NCBI RefSeq assembly: GCF_001613305.1
Contig: NZ_BDCC01000012.1
Span: 310,001-374,000 of the forward strand
DNA from: Nocardia vaccinii NBRC 15922
GTDB lineage: Bacteria; Actinomycetota; Actinomycetes; Mycobacteriales; Mycobacteriaceae
DNA length: 64,000 nucleotides
Reading direction: 5' to 3'
Part shown: positions 7,538 to 15,373 of the stretch, in pieces
How positions within the stretch are numbered: the stretch's first letter is position 1
Layout: each line of letters starts with the position of its first letter
Position numbers and translations under genes: made by a program
The notes under the pieces: model-generated
Told to the model about the DNA's origin: nothing
The model's input: the letters and a program-made list of their open reading frames with translations, nothing else
Database searches by the model: none

Positions 7538-8922
7538 CGGCGTTGCTGATTCGCAATGCCGAGGTCTCCGGTACGCGCACCGACGTCCTGGTCCGGGACG
7601 GACTCATAGCCGCGGTCGGCACGTCATCGGCACCGCCCGGAGTTCCCGTCCTCGACGCCGGTGGCGGCGCACTCCTGCCCGGCCTGCACGACCACCATCT
7701 GCACCTGCACGCGATGGCCGCCGACGCGAACTCCGTCCGCTGCGGTCCACCACACGTTCGCACGGCCCGCGAACTCGCCGATGCGCTGGCCACGGCTCCC
7801 GGTACGGGTTGGATCCGCGGGGTCGGCTACGTCGAAACCGTTGCCGGACTGCTCGATTCGAGCGCACTCGATGCGCTGCACCGCGAGCGGCCGGTCCGCG
7901 TCCAGCATCGCAGCGGTGCGATGTGGATGCTCAACTCGGCCGCGGCCCGCCTCGTCGGCCTGGCTTCGGCGGCGGAGCACGGGGTGGAACGCGACGACAG
8001 CGGTCACGCCACCGGCCGCGTCTGGCGTGCGGATACCTGGCTGCGCTCACGATTGCCCGACACCGGGCCGCCCGACCTCACCGCGGTCGGCATCCGGCTC
8101 GCCCGGTTCGGGATCACCGGAATCACCGATGCCACACCGGATCTGAGCGTGCACTCGCTCACCAGCCTGATCGACGCGGCAGCATCGGGCGCGATTCCGC
8201 AACGGCTGAACCTACTGGGCGTTCCACTCGGCCACCCCGGCGATCCCGCCGTCACGACCGGGCCGTACAAGATCGTCATCGCGGATTCCGGCCTGCCCGA
8301 TATCGAGACGCTGGAGGCCACCGTCCGGCAGTCGCACGATCGCGGACGCCCTGTCGCGGTGCACTGCGTCAGCCGCGAGGCTCTGCTCATCCTGCTCGCC
8401 GCATTCGATGCCACGGGCGTGCTTCCGGGCGACCGGATCGAACACGGTGCGCTGGTTCCGGCGGAGTCCATCGACGTGCTGCGACGTCTCGGGATCACCG
8501 TCGTGACCCAGCCCGGCTTCATCGCCGATCGCGGCGACGACTATCTGCGCCGCGTCGACGCCCGCGATCTTCCGGATCTCTACCGCTGTCGGAGCCTGCG
8601 CGATGCCGGTGTGGGCCTTGCCTTTTCGAGTGATGCTCCGTACGGCCCCGCCGATCCTTGGCAGGTGATCGCCGCGGCCACCGTGCGTCGCGCTCCCGAC
8701 GGCGTCGTCGTCGGGGACGGTGAGACGCTGCGGGCATCCGAAGCCCTCGAACGCTATCTGGCGCCGCTGCTCGATCCGGGCGGACCCGCCCGGGCCGTCG
8801 TCCCCGGCGCGGCGGCCGATCTGGTACTTCTGGACCGGCCGATCGCGTGGGTGTACTCGCGGCCGAGCGATGCTCCGGTGCGCTGCACGCTCATCGACGG
8901 ACGAATCGTCCACGTGCGGTAG
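7534..8922 (+). CDS. Amidohydrolase, YtcJ-like
   Basis: 462 aa. The start ATG overlaps the CoA transferase stop. The N-terminal metal motif is GLHDHHLHLHAMAAD (about residues 50-65). Later metal-site segments are VAVHCVSREALL, RIEHGALVP and AFSSDAPYGPADPW, the order expected of the YtcJ/amidohydrolase_3 group. The C-terminus closes the small beta domain (AADLVLLDRPIAWVYSRPSD). It should be a cytosolic metal-dependent hydrolase of amides or cyclic amides. Its place between CoA transferases suggests release of a carboxylic acid that is then activated, which is inference. Confidence 0.86.
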   Translation: MTALLIRNAEVSGTRTDVLVRDGLIAAVGTSSAPPGVPVLDAGGGALLPGLHDHHLHLHAMAADANSVRCGPPHVRTARELADALATAPGTGWIRGVGYVETVAGLLDSSALDALHRERPVRVQHRSGAMWMLNSAAARLVGLASAAEHGVERDDSGHATGRVWRADTWLRSRLPDTGPPDLTAVGIRLARFGITGITDATPDLSVHSLTSLIDAAASGAIPQRLNLLGVPLGHPGDPAVTTGPYKIVIADSGLPDIETLEATVRQSHDRGRPVAVHCVSREALLILLAAFDATGVLPGDRIEHGALVPAESIDVLRRLGITVVTQPGFIADRGDDYLRRVDARDLPDLYRCRSLRDAGVGLAFSSDAPYGPADPWQVIAAATVRRAPDGVVVGDGETLRASEALERYLAPLLDPGGPARAVVPGAAADLVLLDRPIAWVYSRPSDAPVRCTLIDGRIVHVR

Positions 8923-9078
8923 GCACTGCACCGAACATCGCAGCGCACATCCGATCGGCACCGTGCATCAGAGCCTGAACCCGGCGCGACCCCGTCACGC
9001 ACCACCCGGCGCCGCCGGGCCTCGCCGGGAACGTACCGTCTCAGCGCCCTGCGCCCCCGGCAGCCTTCTTGGCGGCGT

Positions 9079-10230
9079 TCACCACGCGCCGCCGCCGATG
9101 ATCAGCCGCTGGATCTCGCTGGTGCCCTCGTAGAGCCGCAGCAGTCGCACATCCCGGTAGATCCGCTCGACCGGGACCTCCCGCAGGTAGCCCGATCCGC
9201 CGTGCACCTGCACCGCGAGATCGGCTGCGCGGCCGACCATTTCGGTGCAGAACAGCTTGGCCGCGGACGGGCCGATCCGCCGGTCCTCGCCGGAAACGTA
9301 GCGCGCCGCGACCTCGCGAACCATCGCCCGGCCCGCCATGACGCCGGTCGCGATATCGGCGATCATCGCCTGCACGAGTTGGAAGTCACCGATCGCGGTT
9401 CCGCCCTGTGTCGCCGTCGCGGCATACCCGCTCGCCTCGTCGAGGGCGCGTTGCGCGGTACCCACCGACAACGCCGCGATGTGAACGCGGCCACGGGCAA
9501 GCGAGGTCATCGCCGCGCGGTAGCCCACATCCTCGCTACCACCCACGAGCGCGGCGGCGGGAACCCGGACGTCGGTGAAATGCACATCGGCGGTCCAGGC
9601 GCCCTCCTGCCCCATCTTGCGATCCTTGGGGCCGACTTCCACTCCCGGCGTGTCGGCGGGCACGAGGAAGACCGCGATACCGGTGCCGTTCTCGTCCGCC
9701 GGCCGGGTCCGCGCGAACACGATGAACAGGTCCGCCAGCGGAGCATTGGTGATGAAGCGCTTCTGACCGGTGATGACCCAGTCGTCGCCGTCGCGAACGG
9801 CCCTGGTCCGCAATCCGGCCGGATTCGATCCCGCCCCGGGCTCGGTGAGAGCGAACGAGGCGACGACCGCACCCGAGGCGATGTCCTCGAGCCACCGCGC
9901 CTTCTGCTCATCGGTACCGAACCCCACCAGCACCTGGCCCGCGATGCCGTTGTTGGTGCCGAACATCGAGCGCAGCGCCAAGACCGTGTAGCCGAATTCC
10001 ATCGCCAGCTCGACGTCCTGGGTCAGATCGAGCCCGAGCCCGCCCCATTCCTGCGGGATCGCGTAACCGAACAGGCCCATCGCCGCCGCATTCGCGCGGA
10101 TGTCCTCGGGAATGCTGTCGGTATCCGCGATCTCCTGTTCCCGCGGCACCACTTGTTTGCGGATGAACTCGCGAGTCTGCGCCAGGATATCAGCGAAATC
10201 TTCCGGACCGACTGCCGCAATGCTTGCCAT
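9079..10230 (-). CDS. Acyl-CoA dehydrogenase
   Basis: 383 aa from ATG 10230. All family blocks are present: NNGIAGQVLVGFGTDEQKARWL, FALTEPGAGSNPAGLRTRAV (FAD and substrate site), WVITGQKRFITNA, SLARGRVHIAALSVGTAQRAL and the C-terminal VQVHGGSGYLREVPVERIYR with LRLYEGTSEIQRLIIGG. The catalytic Glu is within YEGTSEIQ. It introduces a 2,3 double bond into an acyl-CoA and passes electrons to ETF. The divergent CoA transferase starts only 33 bp away, so both promoters must be very compact; GATACT lies 7 bp before this ATG and may be a -10 for a leaderless transcript. Confidence 0.93.
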   Translation of the reverse strand: MASIAAVGPEDFADILAQTREFIRKQVVPREQEIADTDSIPEDIRANAAAMGLFGYAIPQEWGGLGLDLTQDVELAMEFGYTVLALRSMFGTNNGIAGQVLVGFGTDEQKARWLEDIASGAVVASFALTEPGAGSNPAGLRTRAVRDGDDWVITGQKRFITNAPLADLFIVFARTRPADENGTGIAVFLVPADTPGVEVGPKDRKMGQEGAWTADVHFTDVRVPAAALVGGSEDVGYRAAMTSLARGRVHIAALSVGTAQRALDEASGYAATATQGGTAIGDFQLVQAMIADIATGVMAGRAMVREVAARYVSGEDRRIGPSAAKLFCTEMVGRAADLAVQVHGGSGYLREVPVERIYRDVRLLRLYEGTSEIQRLIIGGGAW

Positions 10231-10263
10231 GATGGAAGTATCACCCCAACGGAGGATCCCTGG

Positions 10264-11487
10264 ATGACCCCCACGAACCGTACGGATGATCGCCCCCTCG
10301 CCGGGCTCCGCATCGTCGAGATCTCGAGCTTCGTCGCCTCTCCCCTGTGCGGCCTCACGCTGTGCCAGCTGGGCGCGGAGGTCATTCGAGTCGACCCTCT
10401 CGGTGGCGCCGCGGATATCGATCGGTGGCCACTGACCGCCACGGGGGAATCGATCTACTGGACCGGACTCAACCGCGGAAAACGATCGCTGGCGCTCGAT
10501 CTGCGCAGCGATTCGGGGCGCGACATCGTGCAACGCCTCATCTGCGCCCCGGGCGACGGCGGCGGCATCCTGGTGACCAATGCGGGCGGGCGAGACTGGC
10601 TGAGCCACGAAACACTGTCCGCGCTGCGCTCCGACGTCATCACGCTGGAACTGCTCGGCCAGCGCGACGGACGACCGGCCGTGGACTACACCGTGAATGC
10701 CGCGCTGGGCTTCCCGCAGATCACCGGACCACTGGAGCACACCGGCGTGGTGAACCACGCCCTGCCCGCATGGGACGTCGCGGCGGGCCTGCATGCCGCG
10801 CTCGCGGTCACCGCGGCCGTCCATCGCCGCGAAGCCACCGGGGCGGGCTCGCGGATCGTGCTACCGCTCGAGGATGTCGCCCTGGCGACGGCGGGTGCGC
10901 TCGGTTATCTCACCGAGGTGCAGATCAACGGCAGTGGGCGGCCCGCCACCGGCAACGCCGTATACGGAACGTACGGAACCGATTTCGTCACCGCCGACGG
11001 CGAGCGGTTCATGGTCGTCGCACTGACCTCGCGGCACTTCCGGGATCTGATGGCCGTCACCGGAACCGAAAAGCTCGTCGACGCGATGGAGTCCGCCCTC
11101 GGCGCGGACTTCGGCCGGGAAAGCGACCGCTACGACCATCGAGAGGTGCTGACCGCGCTGTTCGCGCGCTGGTTCCGCACGCACAGCGCCGACCACGTCG
11201 CCCGGGAGCTGGCCGCGTCCTCGGTGCTGCACGAGCGATACCGCAGTTTCGAGCAGGTGGTCAGGTCCGGAGAGCTACAGGCCAATCCACTGTTCGCCGA
11301 GCTGGCACAACCGCGCATCGGCACCTATCTCGCCGCCGCCATGCCGGCCTCCTACGACGGTGCTCACCTGCGGACCGGACCGGCCGCGAGTTTGGGGGCC
11401 GACGGCCCCGCCGTCCTGCGCGATGTCCTCGAACTCTCCGATTCGGAGATCGGCGCACTGGAGAAAGCCGGTGTTCTCGCGATCTAG
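10264..11487 (+). CDS. Family III CoA transferase, 2-methylfumaryl-CoA isomerase-like
   Basis: 407 aa; GGAGG sits about 10 bp before ATG 10264. The opening LRIVEISSFVASPLCGLTL, CQLGAEVIRVDPLGGAADI, NRGKRSLALDLRS, LICAPGDGGGILVTN, VDYTVNAALGFPQITGP and VVNHALPAWDVAAGLHAAL closely follow, as I remember them, the mesaconyl-CoA C1-C4 CoA transferases (2-methylfumaryl-CoA isomerase) of the 3-hydroxypropionate bicycle. That reaction is an intramolecular CoA transfer on a branched dicarboxylate. Pairing with a divergent acyl-CoA dehydrogenase fits C5 or branched dicarboxylate metabolism. Exact substrate is inferred. Confidence 0.82.
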   Translation: MTPTNRTDDRPLAGLRIVEISSFVASPLCGLTLCQLGAEVIRVDPLGGAADIDRWPLTATGESIYWTGLNRGKRSLALDLRSDSGRDIVQRLICAPGDGGGILVTNAGGRDWLSHETLSALRSDVITLELLGQRDGRPAVDYTVNAALGFPQITGPLEHTGVVNHALPAWDVAAGLHAALAVTAAVHRREATGAGSRIVLPLEDVALATAGALGYLTEVQINGSGRPATGNAVYGTYGTDFVTADGERFMVVALTSRHFRDLMAVTGTEKLVDAMESALGADFGRESDRYDHREVLTALFARWFRTHSADHVARELAASSVLHERYRSFEQVVRSGELQANPLFAELAQPRIGTYLAAAMPASYDGAHLRTGPAASLGADGPAVLRDVLELSDSEIGALEKAGVLAI

Positions 11488-11572
11488 CGCGACCGGCCGG
11501 ATCAGCGCGGCCGACCGCCATCGCGCACACCTGTGTGTGTACCGCACGACGCCACCGACTCGAAAGAATACA

Positions 11573-11601
11573 TTGCATGTACCGTTATATAACGGTACAT
11601 T
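11573..11601 (+). promoter_or_regulatory. Promoter with 24-bp perfect palindrome before the NCS1 permease
   Basis: TTGCAT (11573-11578) and TACATT (11596-11601) are 17 bp apart and place the transcription start at 11608, the G of the GTG start codon, so a leaderless mRNA is predicted. The spacer is filled by a perfect 24-bp palindrome (11577-11600) whose half is ATGTACCGTTAT. This is a textbook place for a TetR-type repressor. The candidate is the tetR gene at 12978-13763, whose end overlaps that of the permease gene. Confidence 0.65.
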
Positions 11602-11607
11602 TTTCAA

Positions 11608-13020
11608 GTGCATAATGACGGCGGTGTCGCCGCAACCTCATGGTGGCGACGTGTCAGCGACGAGGTCGAGACGGTCGGTGTGGCGCCGGTACCCGACGAC
11701 CAGCGAAACGCCACTGCCGGAAAGCTTTTCATCACGTGGGCGATGACCGCGGCCTCGGCCATGACGCCGCTGATCGGCGCGATTCTCTACCCCTACGGCC
11801 TGTGGTACACGATCGGCGCGATGGCGGTCAGCTGGCTGGTCTTCCTCATCCCGTGCGGCCTGTTCTCCGAGATGGGCCGTGAGCTGCCACTTACCGCGCT
11901 GGTGGTCGCCCGCCGCACCTACGGCCGGTCGGCGACGTTTCTGCTGTCGACCTTGTTCTCGTTCGTCAATATGGCCTTCTTCGGGCTGAATGCCGCCGGT
12001 GGCGCCCATATCCTCGCCGCGCTGACCCATACCGGCGCGGCGCCCTGGTACTGGATCATCGGCGGCTCGAACGTGGTGCTGGTGCTGTTCGGGTTCAAGT
12101 GGCTCGAATACTTCTACCGCTACACGGCATTGCTGTTCCTGACCTGTTACGGCGCGCTGACCGTCTATCTGGCAACGCACTATTCGCTGCACGTCCCGCC
12201 CCGGACCGCCCCGATGCAGTGGGGCACGGCGATTTCGGTGATCGGCGGGTTCTGCATCCTGTCCTGGACCTACAAGACCTCCACGGTCTCACGCTTCTGC
12301 CTCCCGGCCGACCGAACTCCCCAGCGGCGCTGGTACTTCCTCGCCCCGAGCCTGGGCATCATGCTTCCGAACCTGGCCATGGGCATCATGGGCGCGTACT
12401 CGAAGGAGGCGACCGGCGACTGGAATATCGCTGTCTCCGGCGCGCACATCCCGGGGTGGGGCGCGGTGGCAGCGCTGGGCGTGGCACTGGCGATCATGCA
12501 CATCAACGCCATGAACCTCTACCCGGCGACCGTCGATATCCTGGTGTCCCTCAACACCATTCGCACACCGCGCAGCTGGGAACAGCCCATCGCGACGATC
12601 GTGCTGGGCATTCTCGGCGTTCTACTCGCCCAAGCCGGAATCCTTTCCCACGCGGAAACTTTCGTTACCGACGCCGGAGAGCTGCTCGGGCCCTTCACAT
12701 TCGTCCTGATCGTCGACTGGCTCTGGGGACTGCGCGACAAACACGATATCGACAGCTACTTCCGCCCGGCCCGCACGACCGCCGACCGGTGGCGCCCGGC
12801 CGCCCTGTCCTGTTTCCTGGCGGGTTTCATCGTCAGCTTCTGGGGCACACACTTGCTCCCCGGGACCTTCTACCACGCCGTACCCCTGAGCCTGGTCGGC
12901 TCCCTCACCGCAGCCCTGAGCTACGCGACCGTTCTGTTCGTGCGGCGTCGCCGCTCGCCCGGCGAGAACCCGCCGGATCAGATGGTGCCGAGAGTCTGCT
13001 CGAGCGAGTCCAGGTTCTGA
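11608..13020 (+). CDS. NCS1-family (purine-cytosine permease-like) transporter
   Basis: 470 aa with about 12 hydrophobic helices. NCS1 features include the WAMTAASAMTPLIGAILYPY first helix, FLLSTLFSFVNMAFFGLNAAGG, NLAMGIMGAYSKEATGDW and LYPATVDILVSLNTI. NCS1 proteins import nucleobases, hydantoins, allantoin, thiamine or pyridoxine with H+ or Na+. The gene lies next to hydantoinase-type hyuA/hyuB, so a cyclic amide or related heterocycle is a reasonable cargo guess. GTG is taken as start because the promoter puts +1 on it and no ribosome site is visible. The 3' end overlaps the convergent tetR by 43 bp. Confidence 0.86.
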   Translation: MHNDGGVAATSWWRRVSDEVETVGVAPVPDDQRNATAGKLFITWAMTAASAMTPLIGAILYPYGLWYTIGAMAVSWLVFLIPCGLFSEMGRELPLTALVVARRTYGRSATFLLSTLFSFVNMAFFGLNAAGGAHILAALTHTGAAPWYWIIGGSNVVLVLFGFKWLEYFYRYTALLFLTCYGALTVYLATHYSLHVPPRTAPMQWGTAISVIGGFCILSWTYKTSTVSRFCLPADRTPQRRWYFLAPSLGIMLPNLAMGIMGAYSKEATGDWNIAVSGAHIPGWGAVAALGVALAIMHINAMNLYPATVDILVSLNTIRTPRSWEQPIATIVLGILGVLLAQAGILSHAETFVTDAGELLGPFTFVLIVDWLWGLRDKHDIDSYFRPARTTADRWRPAALSCFLAGFIVSFWGTHLLPGTFYHAVPLSLVGSLTAALSYATVLFVRRRRSPGENPPDQMVPRVCSSESRF

Positions 13021-13763
13021 CGCAGTCGCTGCAGGATTCGCCGCGGGCCGGTGCCGCCGTCGGTATCGGCTTCCGGATCGATGACGGTTCGGGTCGCCAT
13101 TTCGGCGAGTTGCGCGGCCGCGGCGGGACCGTCGTCCTGGCCGGGATGGTGCCAGAAGGCGATCCAGTTCAGCATCCCGATGATGCCGAGTGCGGTGGTT
13201 CGAGAATCCGCGGGGTAGAACTGGCCGGCGCGTATGCCGTCGTCGATGACCTTGATGAATTCCTTGAGGACCTGGCGACGGCTCTTGCGGTAGGTGTTGG
13301 CGAGGGCATCGGGTAGTTCGGCTTCCGAGCGCAGGAGCAGGCGGAAACGCTCGGGCGTCTGCATTTGATGCAGTGCGATGGACAGCGCCATTTCCCGCAG
13401 CCGCTGGGCCGGGTCCAGGTCGTCGCGCTGATTGATCTTCTGCAACTGCTGCGCGGGTTGCTCGGCGATCTCGATCACCAACCGGGCCAGCAGTTCATCC
13501 TTGTTGGCGACATAGTGGTACATCGCCGAACGTGTGAAGCCGGTCGCCGATGCGATGTCCTGGAGAGTGGTTCCGGCGAAACCCTTTTCGGCGAACAAGC
13601 GGGTGGCGTGTTCCATGATCTCTTGTTCGACGAGTTCGCGCCGTGACGTGCTCTGCGTCGCGGCATCGGTGCCGGACACCGCGCCCCCTCGGCCGCGGGC
13701 GGGGCGTCGCGCGGCGGTGTCGCGTGCTTCGGTGGTCACCTTGGACAGGGTATGCGGTGTCAT
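12978..13763 (-). CDS. TetR/AcrR family regulator of the hyuAB-ligase-monooxygenase operon
   Basis: 261 aa from ATG 13763, which overlaps the monooxygenase stop by ATGA (13760-13763). A 40-residue Arg/Ala/Thr-rich lead precedes the helix-turn-helix (VEQEIMEHATRLFAEKGFAG, TLQDIASATGFTRSAMYHYV). The C-terminal helical domain includes MLNWIAFWHHPGQDD, typical of TetR_C in this group. It is the last gene of the leftward operon. A perfect palindrome upstream of the NCS1 permease is a plausible target. Its final 43 bp overlap the permease gene on the other strand. Confidence 0.88.
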   Translation of the reverse strand: MTPHTLSKVTTEARDTAARRPARGRGGAVSGTDAATQSTSRRELVEQEIMEHATRLFAEKGFAGTTLQDIASATGFTRSAMYHYVANKDELLARLVIEIAEQPAQQLQKINQRDDLDPAQRLREMALSIALHQMQTPERFRLLLRSEAELPDALANTYRKSRRQVLKEFIKVIDDGIRAGQFYPADSRTTALGIIGMLNWIAFWHHPGQDDGPAAAAQLAEMATRTVIDPEADTDGGTGPRRILQRLRQNLDSLEQTLGTI

Positions 13764-15340
13764 GCCGAGACACGATCCACGGACGCGGGTTCCCGCGTGG
13801 TGTGCGCAACGGGGGTCGAGAACACCAGGTGCGCACGCCCGCTCGCCAGCGCCGCCGCCGCATCCGCCCGATGTTCTTCCGGTATCTCCACGACGATGGT
13901 CGCGGTGGAACACCACGTGGCACGCTCGGCGACATCGAGACGAGTCAGCACGTCCGACCGCGACGGACCGCCGGTGAGCCACACGATGCCCGAATCCGGA
14001 AGTGCCGCGACAAGTGCATTCGCCCGCGCGTCCCATGCGGAGTCGGTGTCGATCTCGACGATGTGGGTCGTGGGATCTTCCCGAAGGGCGGCGGACGCGA
14101 GTCGCGTGGAGAATGTTCGGCCGGATCGCGCCAGCGGCTGCGCGAGCACCCAGTCCACCAGTCCGGCGTCGGGGACGGTGTCCGCCCGGACCCCCGCGTA
14201 GCCGGCGACTCCGTGGTGGACCACATTCGGCGCCGACGTCGCGAACCGTTCGAGACTCACCTTTCCGGCGCGGGTCATGTAGTTGATCATGAGTTGGTCG
14301 ACAGGAAGGGCAGTGCGGTCGGGGAACGAGTCCCACCATCGCTCACTGCGGGCGGCAATGGACTGCAAGTGCTCGACGTCGGGACGACGGACCCGCTCAT
14401 ATTCCGCCAGGGCGTCCTCGAGCGTCGAATTCCCGATGATCGCCCGGTCGAGCGCGATGGCGTCCTCCATGGCGAGTTTGGTGCCCGACCCGATCGAATA
14501 GTGTGCGGTGTGGGCGGCATCTCCGAGCAGCACGACATTGTCCGCATGCCAGCGTCGGCACGTCACGGTACGAAAGCGGAGCCAGCGGGTGCGATTGCCG
14601 ATGAGGCGATGTCCGGAAAGTGCGCCGCTGAATGCCTTCTCCAGGTAGAGCAGAGACTCCTCATCGGATTCCGACGCGGGCGTCCGTTCGGTGGAGGCAT
14701 CGAATCCGGCCCGCTTCCACGTGTCCTGGTCCGTCTCGATCAGAAATGTACTGCGGTCGGCGGAGTACGGGTACGCGTGCGCGACGAAAGTACCGTGCTC
14801 GGTGGTGACGGGGGTGAACACGGCGCTGGGAAGTGCGAAGTCCGTGCCACACCACAGATACAGGCCGGCCCCGGTCCGGATCCGCGGCTCGATTCGGTCC
14901 GTGAGGGCGGATCGAGTGGCGCTGTTGACGCCGTCGGCGGCGACGATCACGTCGGCCCGGAGATCACCGATCGTGTACCGCCGGCCGAATCGGAGCCGGA
15001 CTCCGGCCGCTTCGGCGTGCCGCTGAAGGATGGTGAGCAGGGTCGTTCGGGCGATCGCCAGTAACTCACCGTGCGAGATCCGGGAGATCTCGTCACCGAT
15101 CCGCATCGACATCTCGTGCGGGTGCGCCGCCGCGACGATGTCCTCGAGTGACAGAGAATCGGCCGCTCGCAGATTGCGCTGCGTCCGGGATGCCAGGCCC
15201 ACCCCGAAACCGAAGGTCGTGTCCGGGGATCCCTGCTCGTAGACGGTGACCTCGGCGTCGGGATGACTGCGCTTGAGTAGGCGTGCCGCATACAGTCCAC
15301 CAGGGCCGCCGCCCAGTACAGCCACTGTCCTCAGTTTCAT
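13760..15340 (-). CDS. FAD monooxygenase, salicylyl-CoA 5-hydroxylase/anthraniloyl-CoA monooxygenase type
   Basis: 526 aa. The Rossmann start AVLGGGPGGLYAARLLKRSH, then TFGFGVGLASRTQRNLRAAD, HGELLAIARTTLLTILQRHA, DVIVAADGVNSATRSAL and the second FAD motif VVLLGDAAHTAHYSIGSGTK match, from memory, the FMO domain of SdgC-like salicylyl-CoA hydroxylases, including the characteristic HFSIGSGTKLAMEDAI stretch. These act on aryl-CoA thioesters made by a ligase, and an aryl-AMP ligase gene lies 33 bp upstream. It is shorter than the bifunctional anthraniloyl-CoA enzymes, having no old-yellow-enzyme half. The hydroxylated ring is not determined. Confidence 0.82.
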   Translation of the reverse strand: MKLRTVAVLGGGPGGLYAARLLKRSHPDAEVTVYEQGSPDTTFGFGVGLASRTQRNLRAADSLSLEDIVAAAHPHEMSMRIGDEISRISHGELLAIARTTLLTILQRHAEAAGVRLRFGRRYTIGDLRADVIVAADGVNSATRSALTDRIEPRIRTGAGLYLWCGTDFALPSAVFTPVTTEHGTFVAHAYPYSADRSTFLIETDQDTWKRAGFDASTERTPASESDEESLLYLEKAFSGALSGHRLIGNRTRWLRFRTVTCRRWHADNVVLLGDAAHTAHYSIGSGTKLAMEDAIALDRAIIGNSTLEDALAEYERVRRPDVEHLQSIAARSERWWDSFPDRTALPVDQLMINYMTRAGKVSLERFATSAPNVVHHGVAGYAGVRADTVPDAGLVDWVLAQPLARSGRTFSTRLASAALREDPTTHIVEIDTDSAWDARANALVAALPDSGIVWLTGGPSRSDVLTRLDVAERATWCSTATIVVEIPEEHRADAAAALASGRAHLVFSTPVAHTTREPASVDRVSA

Positions 15341-15373
15341 GAAAACTCCTAATAGGTTCGCAGGGAACAGCTT

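Noticed and set aside
9202..10260. Rightward open frame opposite the acyl-CoA dehydrogenase, fused in frame with the CoA transferase
   Set aside because: Antisense shadow in GC-rich DNA; the transferase starts at 10264 with GGAGG before it.
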